From NCBI GenBank assembly GCA_963969345.1, contig OZ017768.1, positions 9,278,193-9,342,192 on the forward strand: a DNA stretch of 64,000 nucleotides, written 5' to 3'. Below the pieces are notes generated by a model, which made no database searches, was not told where the DNA came from, and saw only the letters and a program-made list of their open reading frames with translations. Position 1 is the stretch's first letter. Every line of letters starts with the position of its first letter. The stretch is from Turbatrix aceti. Its lineage: Eukaryota; Nematoda; Chromadorea; Rhabditida; Panagrolaimidae. This document shows, piece by piece, positions 37,058-46,151 of the stretch. The position numbers were made by a program, and so were the translations under genes.

Positions 37058-40000
37058 ATGCTACTGAAACGAGGATTACTGACATCACGCTACTGTCAGC
37101 GACGGTACAAAAGCTTCATCACTACTCCCATTTTTTACGTCAATGGAAGTGAGTTTTTTTTATTTTTTGTAAAAATGAGATGAAAAAATTGATTTAGGCT
37201 AAACTGGGGAAGTTGTTATATTACTTTCATCGTAACAAAAATAATGTTACTCGGAATAATACAAAAATATTTTTGTTACTTGAATTATTATTTTTTGTGA
37301 TTTTTTTATCACGAATTTTTCATTTATTTTTTTTGTTACTTTTTCAGTCGTAAAATGATGTTACTCGGAATAACATTCAGAATGGGATATTTTGTTACTT
37401 TAGGTACTTTTTTACGATAAGGTAAATTTTTTGTTATGCGTAAAACGGTACTTTGAACATTATGCGTCATGGTGTCGGGAAATGTTATTTTTACGATCAT
37501 TCGGCGGGTTATTTTTACTTTTGGTAAAAGGGGTGAACGATAATATTTTTTATTGTTCTTATATTATACGTTCTTTTGAATTGAATTTTTTTTTATTTTT
37601 TGAACGTTGAAGGCATGATTGGTGCTTTGCAGATCCCCACACTGGTCACCTCTACAGCGCGATCCTAGCAGATGCCGCACATCGCTGGGAGCTGCTCAAA
37701 GAAGCCCGTGACCCGACAATCATCTATCCAGACAATAATCTCATAACCGGTACCGATGAGCATGGCGTCAAGATTCAGACTGCAGCCAAGGCAGCCGGTC
37801 TGAATCCACAGGAATTTGTTGATCAAAATAGCCAGAAATTCAGAGATCTCTTTGAAAAATTTGGAATTCTGAACACTGATTTTGTCCGAACGACCGAAGA
37901 CAGACACAAGCGAGCGGTCACTGCTTTTTGGGTGAGTTACGGTCATTTTTTTGACAATTAGTCATTTTTCGTGTTTTTTTTAGGAAAAATTGTCATCAAA
38001 AGGCGTCATCCAGAAAGACAAGTACAGTGGATGGTATTCGACGATCGATGAATGCTTTTACTCAGAAGCTGACATTGAAAAAAATGAATCAGGAACAATC
38101 GTCGCGAAAGAAACAAAAAATCCCGTAGAATTGGTTTCAGAAGAAAATTACATGTTTGATTTGTCCAGATATCAGCTGCCTGTTCGCAACTGGCTCAACA
38201 GTGGCGTCCTGAGACCAAGCAATTTCTCACCGATGGCACTGAAGATGCTTCGGGATAACGACCGACTTTCGATCTCGAGGGATGCCAAGCGATTGCAGTG
38301 GGGCATTCCTGTTCCCGGAGATTCGTCCCAGACTGTGAGTTTTATGGGTTTTTTGGGGAGAAAAGGGAAAAATGGTTGTATCCTAAAAAAATATATTACT
38401 CGGAGTGAAACAAAAACATGTTACTCCAAATAACATCGAAAAGGGGATTTTTTGTTACTTTTGCGTTTTTTTCAGTGAAGTAAACTTTTGGTATGCGTAA
38501 AACGGTACTTTGAAATTCTTAGGTACTTTTTTGTTACTTTTTGAGTCATGAATTTATGTTATTCGGAATAACATTCAAAAGGGGATATTTTGTTACTTTA
38601 TGTACATTTTTTACGATGAGGTAACTTTTTGTTAGGCGTATACGGTACTTTGAACGTTATGCGTCTTCGCGTTGGGAATTGTGACTTTTATGATTTTTTT
38701 ATATACGGGAGTTTTCTGTTTTTTTGCGTTTCGTTTTATTTTGTGCTCATTTTCAATTTTTTTTGGCTTTTTTAGATCTATGTATGGTTCGATGCCCTTA
38801 TCAACTACCTAACCGCAGCGGGTTACCCAGATATTGATGAAGACAAGTGGCCAGCTGATATCCAAGTCATCGGCAAGGATATTCTCAAGTTCCACGCCAT
38901 CTACTGGCCAGCATTCCTCATGGCCGCCGACCTTCCCCTGCCCAAGAAAATCTTTGTTCACTCGCACTGGCTTGTCAATGGTCGCAAAATGTCAAAGTCG
39001 TATGGCAACGTCTTTGACCCGCATGAAGCAGCCCAGACTCTGACCTACGAGGGCCTTCGGTACTTCCTTCTTCGTCAGGGCACGCCCCACGATGATGCCA
39101 GTGAGTTTTGGGTTTTTATTACCTGATAGATGACCCGTGGGGAACAGGGAAGGGCTGGGTGGGGGTGGGGGTTAGATATTGATGCCACTGCCCCGGGATT
39201 CATTCAAAAATCGAACATCAATTCGGTTTTCGACGGGAAAGAGCATGGGAGTGGTTGTGTAGCCACAGCCACCACCACCGTAACCGTCGGGTGAGGATTG
39301 ATCTTGCTCGTGTTCGTGCTCGAGTTGGTGATGAAAAGCAAAATTATCATAGGAAAATACAATTCCCTGCTCGTGGTCCCGATTATCGGTGCCCGAAAGT
39401 GGCTGACTCTTTACGTTGTCATTTCGCGTGCGAATACGAAGCGCAGAGATGAGAGCACTGCTGAAGTTTCCATTTAGACATGACTGAATTCCGTGACCAA
39501 TACAAATACACGGACGACAGGCACAGAAACAGTTACACCAACAGAGGTAGAACATGGACGTTGTATAGGTATAGAGAAACCATTCCAGAAAGTGCAGCAT
39601 GCCTGGCGACAGTATGGGCTCTTCGAAGTCGTCTATCGCGTCGATGAGCACCTTGATGATGACTGCGATTGAGAGATTGCAGAATAGGCACTGGAAAAAA
39701 ATGAGGGATATTAGGGGCCTGGAAAAATGTCAAAATCTCACCAGAAAAACGATGCAAAAAAATGAACGAATTTTTCTTGTTTCGCTTTCCTGAAGGGCAT
39801 TTTCTTGAATTTCTCTGATGTATTTTAGGACAGTGTGGTGGTGGTGAAGGTGGGGGGCATGGCTGTGAGGGGTGGCCATGAGATGTGTGAGGTGTGACTA
39901 CTGGAACGATCTGGTAGTTGTATTGTAGATACATACACAAATCAATGAACTAGGCAGGCAGACAGGGAGGGAGAGGAAACTGGACGCGCATATTCAATCG

Positions 40001-41005
40001 CACGTGCATAAATATGTATTTATGCATTTATTTTTGGAGGAAAAAATCAGGGAAAGAAAGTCAGTCATGTGACAACTTTTTTTTCAGACTTTACCCTGAC
40101 AAAAGCCGTCAACATGGTAAATGCCGACCTCGTCAACAATCTTGGCAATCTCCTGAGTCGATGCTCAGTGCCAAAACTCAATCCTAAGCAACGGTATCCT
40201 GCATTTGACATCGAAGTCATGGAACACGAACTCAAGGCAACGGGTGAAAAACTTGTCTCCGACCTACGTGCTCTTCCAGGTAGGTACCGGTGGGGTTGGG
40301 GAAAAAAAGAGTAGCGCGACGAAGTGAGGCAGAGGGAGGAAGGAAGGACTATTGGGCGTTTTTATGACCTTCCCCACTCGTACAAATCACTTTGCGCTCA
40401 AATCACTTCACATCGACTTCGTTGATGGTCGTCGGCGGGACCGGCTTTTCTCCCGCTCCCCCGACGATGGTAATTCAAAGTTTTTTTGTATTTCAACAAT
40501 TGGATTATTTTTATGCTAAACCCCAATTTTTTTCAGACAAAGTCTCCAAGTGCTACGATGACCTCCTCTTCTACCGTGGACTGGAACACGTTTTTGATCA
40601 ACTTCGTAATACCAATGCGTTCTTCGAAGTGCACAAGCCGTGGAAGATGAGTCGTGGAGCAGATGTGAGTTTTTCTTTGAGGACAAAAATATTTTATTTT
40701 GTACAAAAATGTTTCAGCTCGATACCATCCTCTTCCTGACGTACGAAACCGTCCGCATCTCCAGCCTCCTCCTCCAGCCCATCGTTCCTGCGTTCTGTGA
40801 TCGCGTCCTCTCCCGCCTCGGCCTATCGCAGGCTGAACGACACCTCGGCACCGCTCAGTTCGGTGGCGGACCCTCCCTCAAGCTCTACGGACGAACGCTC
40901 GGCGAAAACGCTGGCAACGTCATGAATCGCATCCAGAAGGAAGAACTCGACGAAGAAGCCCTGCTCCTGAAGAATGGCGGAGGTAGTCGTCGTATTCGAG
41001 CGTAG
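37058..41005 (+). CDS. MARS2/mars-2: Mitochondrial methionyl-tRNA synthetase
   Basis: Seven exons join in frame: 37058-37148, 37633-37931, 37984-38334, 38776-39100, 40088-40279, 40537-40664 and 40718-41005, about 557 aa. It charges mitochondrial tRNA-Met. The first 18 residues are basic without acids (presequence-like). The catalytic core follows: [10 protein letters not shown] (20-29), the HIGH-type HTGH (33-36) and KMSKS (318-322). The anticodon-binding helical domain includes [10 protein letters not shown]. Length fits the mitochondrial/bacterial type (human about 593) rather than the cytosolic enzyme, and there is no C-terminal tRNA-binding appendix. The ATG lies 3 bases after gcattttcag, a likely (trans-)splice acceptor. 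Introns 1 and 3 are filled with GTTAC repeats. Intron 4 (987 bp) contains an antisense gene-like unit. A partial copy of exon 5 plus the 3' UTR lies at 43.05 kb. Confidence 0.95.
37205..37530. repeat. Palindromic GTTAC repeat cluster, mars-2 intron 1
   Basis: This is a variant subfamily in which the core reads tgttactcggaataacattc and units are separated by tttgttactttaggtac-like text. The GC core seen elsewhere is mostly lost. Confidence 0.7.
38390..38690. repeat. Palindromic GTTAC repeat cluster, mars-2 intron 3
   Basis: The same subfamily as in intron 1 of this gene appears here: gttattcggaataacattca and ttttgttacttt repeated several times. The two introns share longer stretches with each other than with clusters in other genes, so one was probably copied or co-evolved with the other. 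Confidence 0.7.
39172..39879 (-). CDS. Putative membrane protein nested antisense in mars-2 intron 4
   Basis: On the minus strand, exon 39879-39742 (46 codons) and exon 39690-39172 join in frame through a 51-bp intron with a GTGAG donor and a TTTTTTTCCAG acceptor, giving 218 aa. The N terminus is histidine-rich ([11 protein letters not shown]). Residues 38-62 form a hydrophobic segment. A second one near 90-115 is unusually rich in Cys, Trp and Tyr ([18 protein letters not shown]). The C-terminal tail is polar with a glycine patch. I do not recognise a family. Support comes from the intact spliced frame, the splice signals, and coding-like composition within an intron otherwise much longer than those around it. 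It could still be a chance frame. Confidence 0.55.
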
Positions 41006-42185
41006 ATTGGCGCAAATGTTGTGACATTTACTCCCCTCCAACCACCAATTTATCTTTCTTGTGTTTTTGATTTCGTTCTCCATTCTTCTCTTTTTCGTTC
41101 GTTCTCCCCTCCTTGAAATGGCGTGTATCATTCATTATTCATCTTTTGTTGATGATTATTAAATAATTGACAGTTAGATTTACCTACTTAGAACTGGGTG
41201 CCAAGGGGTGAAATTTTTTTAATTGAAGCGAAATTTACTAAAAAAATTTCCAATTTGTTGAAAAATAAATATTTAGATTTGTAAAAAGTTAAAAAAATAA
41301 CCGATTTTTTTTATTAACTTTTTTTATTTTATTGAACAATTGAATATAAAATACAAATTGTTGTTCGTAATTACTCAAAATGCGCAAGTTTTCGTTTTAT
41401 TTTTCATTATTGACTGTTTTGAATATTTTTTTAACTTTTTTTTCTTGGATCAACCGAGCCGGCTGAGTCACCGTTGTTTTTATGGAAAATCAGATAACAA
41501 TAGAAAAATTTTGTTTGCCACCTTGAAAAATGCAGAACCAATGATGCCATTATGAACCCTTTTAAAATGCAAATTTCGGCATTTTTCAACGTGGCAAACA
41601 TAATTTTTTTTATTTTTTATCGTCCATCAAAATTTATATTCTTATCGTCCATCAAAAACTACGTCGATTGATATGCACCTTGGTTCTGGAAGTACCGTAG
41701 TTTGTTAGGTAAAACGCACCAATTGTTTCCTAGTAAATACAATAGTTTTTGTAAAAAAACATGTGTCCACGAACATTTGCCACACAAAAAAAATGATTTT
41801 TTCAATAACAAAAAAAATCGGTAGCAGATAGTACATACAGTCCGGTCACACCATTAATCTACCATTGTGAACTTCTCATGATTGGCAGCCTCGACGCCAC
41901 TTTAAAGTACATAGCAGCCACAGTAGTGGAAACACGCTTAGCTTTACGATTTCACTTGCACACCCCTGAAAAAACATCGGAAACTATTGTATACTTCCGA
42001 GAACGTAAGAGAACTTGAAAAGATGCGGATGCCCCTTTGATCTTACGGCAGCCAAAAACGTGATTTTTACCAAAACGTGCAGAAGCGGCTAATGGATTCG
42101 GGCCGAGACCGGGGTCTTGTTCCATTTCGTGCACCTGACGAGATTGCCATTTTTCGCCCCGCCTCAAGAAATATTCGGTGTACAC
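41006..42185. other. Intergenic region 3' of mars-2 with inverted repeats
   Basis: This stretch holds the mars-2 3' UTR (to about 41,175), then AT-rich DNA. Two inverted-repeat features stand out. 41,512-41,533 pairs with 41,579-41,600 (tgtttgccacSttgaaaaatgc type, one mismatch). 41,371-41,435 matches the reverse complement of about 42,860-42,925 beyond the cysteine-rich gene. No coding frame is supported. Confidence 0.65.
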
Positions 42186-42194
42186 ATATTTATA
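42186..42194 (+). promoter_or_regulatory. TATA box upstream of the cysteine-rich gene
   Basis: ATATTTATAAGCC-type sequence stands about 88 bases before the ATG at 42,276, with a compact purine-rich leader between. The spacing suits a short leader on a strongly expressed small secreted protein. This is motif evidence only. Confidence 0.45.
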
Positions 42195-42275
42195 AGCCGA
42201 CAGGTATCCACTAAAAATCAGAATCTACACCGAATCTGAAGCCCATTAAAGACGTCTTTAATCTCAATCACACCG

Positions 42276-42621
42276 ATGACTCCAAAAATGAAGCTCGTGT
42301 CCGCCTGCTTTCTCCTGGTGGTTTTCTTCATGTGCATTGTAAACACCAAAGCCGACTCGAAAAAGCCAGGCGTTGTACGCGTGATCCTGGATATCCCCTG
42401 CAGTAGCCAACTGGAATGCCTACCAGTATGCGACGGCATTCAGGAACGTCATAGACAATGCAATGACGTTCTTCGTCTCGATGCACTATGCACTCCCGAT
42501 GGCTACTGCGAGTGTAATCATAAGGTCAACAAAGAACTGTGAGTGCAGGCGTTCTACAGAAGTAATAAACTTCCGTTGCGTTGTTTGTAGGATTGATTTT
42601 GAAAATAAATATTTATTTTAA
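42276..42621 (+). CDS. Small secreted cysteine-rich protein
   Basis: The first exon encodes a clear signal peptide (about residues 1-26, core ACFLLVVFFMCIV) and a mature region of about 60 residues with seven cysteines spaced C-x5-C-x3-C-x9-C-x9-C-x5-C-x-C. Read straight through it stops at 42,540-42,542 after NKEL (88 aa). The same bases form a GTGAGT donor (42,539), and TTTGTAG at 42,584-42,590 is a good acceptor. Splicing would replace the stop and add nine residues (IDFENKYLF) before TAA at 42,621. Which form is used cannot be told. The family is not recognised. The pattern resembles small defensin-like or effector-like peptides only in a general way. An alternative start Met lies four codons in. 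Confidence 0.65.
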
Positions 42622-42859
42622 TAAATGTGAATTAGACAAGTGTGAACCATGCTGGTGTTGCGAACGGAAAAAAATCGAGCAGAGCCGAGCGGTTGGCCTT
42701 CGAAGTTCGAACAAAAGAGCTATAACCAAAAATAGCGCCAACTTACTTTGCTACTTTTGGCTTCCGCTATGATGAGCGGCTCAACAATTTTGGCTCGATT
42801 GACAACTCTGCTAAAAAAAACGTTATCATGGGGTTGGATTTTTTTTCTCAAAAAAAAAA

Positions 42860-42925
42860 GTTTTGGAAAAAAATATTCAAAACAGTCAAAAAAGAAACAA
42901 AAACTTGCGCATTTTGAGTAACTGA
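42860..42925. repeat. Right arm of an inverted repeat flanking the cysteine-rich gene
   Basis: Bases around aaaacttgcgcattttgagtaa here are the reverse complement of ttactcaaaatgcgcaag at about 41,371. The match continues through the tgactgttttgaata block of the left arm. The arms enclose about 1.4 kb with the secreted cysteine-rich gene in the middle. Confidence 0.75.
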
Positions 42926-43044
42926 ACAAAAACGTGTATTTTTACTTTTTTTTAAACTTTTGTTTTTTTTTAACTTTTTTTTTCAAAAAAAAATTATTTA
43001 AAAAAAATCTGTTATTTTCTACTTTTTTACAAATTTATTTTTTT

Positions 43045-43275
43045 GGTTGACACTAAATATTATAAATGCCAACCTCGTCACGAATCTTGGCAACCTTTTG
43101 AGCCGATGCTCAGTGCCAAAACTCAATTCTAAACAACGATTACCTGCATTTGACATCGAACTCATCATTCTTCTCTTTGATTCCGTTCTCCGCCTCTTGA
43201 AAATAGCGTGTATCATTCAACTTTTGTTGTTGACAATAAAATAATTGACAGTTTATATTATACTTACTTAAAACA
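43045..43275 (+). pseudogene. Partial mars-2 copy: exon 5 joined directly to the 3' UTR
   Basis: From about 43,055 to 43,165 the sequence matches mars-2 exon 5 (40,120-40,218): the peptide [15 protein letters not shown] is identical and KQRxPAFDIE follows. It then jumps without exons 6 and 7 to sequence matching the mars-2 3' end (41,085-41,175), including gcgtgtatcatt and aataattgacag. The reading frame is open for 65 codons but lacks any catalytic part. The junction is an internal deletion of a duplicated segment, not a processed transcript, because it falls inside exon 5. Confidence 0.88.
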
Positions 43276-43495
43276 ACCAAAATTAGCCCCTGGAAAACAG
43301 TAAAAAAAAAGAGGGTCGTCAAACAACAACAACACGCTGAAAGCCATGCGAAAAGCCGCAGGCAGCAGCAACAACGACGGCACAAGGAACAATTTTGAAC
43401 CGAACTCGAATGAGACGATTTGAAGCACTCGGAAAGGAAATTGGAAAAAAACAGGGGGTTGATAACCAAAAAAATCACCGTGGGCCGTTTTCAGT

Positions 43496-44559
43496 TCAGT
43501 TTTCCACCTCACTTCCGTCGCCGTCAAAGTCGCCCTCGTCGAAGTCTTCACCGTCTTCGTAGTCATCGTCGTCGACGTATTCACCGGTATAGATGACGGT
43601 AGCGTGAGGAATGATGTTTTCACGGAAGATGGATCCGAGCTCGTAGTCGCTCTCCTGTCCGCCTTCAATGTCGTTGAAGAGATTGAAGAAGGATTCCTGG
43701 GTGACCTGCTTGGTGACGAGGCGATGACCGGCTCCCTTCTTCTTTTGCTTCTTCTTGATCGTCTTGAGCGTCACGTTCTTGCCTTCAAGCCACTGAATGG
43801 TATCCGATTTGCACGAGGCAATGGACGGTCCCTCGAAGATGTAGGGAGGCTCGGTGTTGGGTCGGACGTCGAGGGTATACGTCTTCCTGAGTGTCGTGTT
43901 GGAGAAGTACTCATTGGGGGTGAACGTGAAGATGAGCGTGAATCCGTCGTGGGTGAGCTCGCATTCGAGGTTGACGAGGTGCTTGAGGATGGGAACGTCG
44001 TGCTGCTCGATGAGATCGGTCGTGTGGGGACAGTTCTGGAGCACGGTGAGCCAGAAATCGGGAATACCCTTCGAAGCTGCGTCGTCCGTGAGTTTGCTTT
44101 CGATCTGCTAAAAAAATTGAAAGCAAACTTTTGCACAAAATTTTTTTTTTATAAAAACCAACCTCCTGGGCAGTTTCGGCGGAGAGGCTGTAAACTAGCG
44201 GAACTTCGTCGACGTCGGCGTCAGTGACAGGAACCGAGCCATCGATGACCTTCTTTCTCTGGAAAACAAAATCGAGGGTAAAAAAAGCCTAAAAATCGAG
44301 AAAAAACCAACCTTTTCGAGAACTTCGGTGAAACGAGGCTGGAACTCGACTTCGAGGATGTGGAGACGCTTGAAGAACTCGACCTCGAGGTTGGTGACTT
44401 CCTGCTCGACTTTCTTGGCTGCGCGAACGTAGAGGGCCTGCTGCTTGGTCAGCTGAAGAAGGTTATCCGCGAAAAGTGGGGATTCAGTCAGGTGATTCTG
44501 AAGAATCGCGCTGAGGTCCGGGAGCTGAGCCATCATGTGTTGTTCCCTAAGTTCTTCCG
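43496..44559 (-). CDS. nap-1/NAP1L: Nucleosome assembly protein 1 (NAP1) family histone chaperone
   Basis: Three exons join in frame on the minus strand: 44559-44312, 44258-44163 and 44107-43496, with start at 44,536 and 310 aa. NAP1 proteins shuttle H2A-H2B and assist nucleosome assembly and exchange. The first exon carries the dimerisation helix region (VTNLEVEFFKRLHILEVEFQ), followed by the earmuff domain. The hallmark basic stretch KKKQKKKGAGHR then leads into VTKQVTQESFFNLF, and the last 28 residues are an acidic tail (YVDDDDYEDGEDFDEGDFDG). The acceptor TTTTTCAG sits 23 bases before the first ATG, so the leader is spliced, possibly trans-spliced. If a coding exon lies upstream, the frame EELREQH before the Met would be used. 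Length is slightly short for the family (about 350-400). Confidence 0.93.
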
Positions 44560-46151
44560 CTGAAAAACACGAGAAAAAATAGAAAAAGTTGAGTTTTGAT
44601 TACAAAAACACGCCAAGAAGTATACAAAATCAAAAACCACAGAATAGTGCCCGGCAGACACAATAATCTATAGGCTACTACTGATAGCGTCCTAACGCAA
44701 CAAAAAACAGAAGCAGTGCGTGTGTGTGTGTAAATGATGATATAAAAGAAAAAAAGAACGCCAACGAACGACAACGAAGGAAACAAGGGGACGATGAGAC
44801 ACAAAAAACAGACATACGCAGCCAGACAGGCTAGGGAGCGAGCGCTGCGTCCTTTTCCTTGCCTGGCGGACAGGAGAGCCACCAGTTGAAAAAGACATCG
44901 ACGCGGACACGACCCGACAAACAACAGAGTCCGGCCCACTACTACGTTCGCGAGAATTCTACTCGCCTAAAAAAACTGCGTCTGACTGAATTTTTAGGCC
45001 CACAATAGACGCGGGAAAAAAAAGAAAAAAGAAGGAAAAGGACAAAATTTGTAGGCCCAACTGACACATGACAGAAAAACGTGGTTTACGTGAAATAACA
45101 AGTTGAAGGGATACGAATGCAAGTGACACTCTCACAACCCCGCTAACACGCTGATAGGCCTCGTGACATTGATGGAAAACCAAAAAAGGAACATCGAAAA
45201 ATAACCATGTTCGAGTAGGCAAAAGGAACGTAAAAATAAGATCCAAACGTAAATTGTTGTGGGAAGTACAATAAAAAAGAAAAGAAAACAATACCTTAGG
45301 ATTGAAAAACGCAAGAGAGACTGAATAACGCGCGTCCAGGAACGCTCGAAGCGAAGATAGCGTATGACTTTTTTTCGTGGCGAAAGGATCTCGTGCTTTT
45401 TTTACGTTCATGCGTGCGCGTGCGCCTTTTTGGCTCGTTTTTTTTTTCTTTTTGTTATTGAACCCGCGAAAAAGTTTATTCAAACGAAGGATGAATTTGT
45501 GTAGTGTAATTTGAATCATTAAGGTTCTGTTTTTTTATTGAGCGGGGCGATGGAACTTTCCTGTCGTTTTGGCATTTGTAAATAAAATGTCACAGTCAGA
45601 TTTCGCTCTATCTCGCTGTTTTTTGGATTCTGTATTCGTGCCGTCTTTTCGAATCGATTTGCGTAAAATTCACCCACATAACAACGTAGTTACGATTTTT
45701 ACTGAACGGATTCACTTGACCGATTTTTCGGGTTCAGGAAAAATAAACAGAACCATTTTTCCTTTTCACTGACGTCGAGGGAGGAAAACACCCCAAAATT
45801 TTTCGTGTCAGGATTTCTCGTCTGTTATCAAATTTTACGATCTTTATTATTTTTTCCAGCGTTACCTCAACTTCTTCTATTTTTCGAACTTTTTACTCAC
45901 TGCCAACCCCAACCTTTTCAATTCAAAAGTTATAGCTGTTTATTTTAACGGAATGTGTTCATGTACGCTTTTTTCGTTATCTTTTAACGGAAACGATTGA
46001 GAATCTCGAGATTTGACGACGCCATTGCGGCGGCGGATTTCGGGAGGATGGATCACAACGATAAACTGTGAACGATGATTTAGGATATGAAGATGTGACT
46101 GTGTATTTTGTATGCGTGTGTGTGTGTGTGCGTGTAAGACGACGACCCGAT
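44560..46151. other. Intergenic region upstream of NAP1 and 3' of the nuclear receptor gene
   Basis: There may be non-coding leader exons of NAP1 on the minus strand: 45,3xx ending in AATCCTAAG before GTATTG (near 45,296), or 44,8xx ending before GTATGT (near 44,815). A 186-codon minus frame (44,959-45,519) is lysine/phenylalanine-rich with no domain and spans T-runs, so it is not called. One copy of a ctgtcaggatttctcgtctg-like motif near 45,808 is the reverse complement of repeats in intron 4 of the receptor gene. Confidence 0.55.

Noticed and set aside
43604..44227. 207-codon plus-strand frame
   Set aside because: Antisense shadow of NAP1 exon 3.
44959..45519. 186-codon minus-strand frame upstream of NAP1
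   Set aside because: No domain, it spans lysine/phenylalanine homopolymer codons, and it cannot be spliced in frame to the NAP1 exon. At most it covers a non-coding leader.
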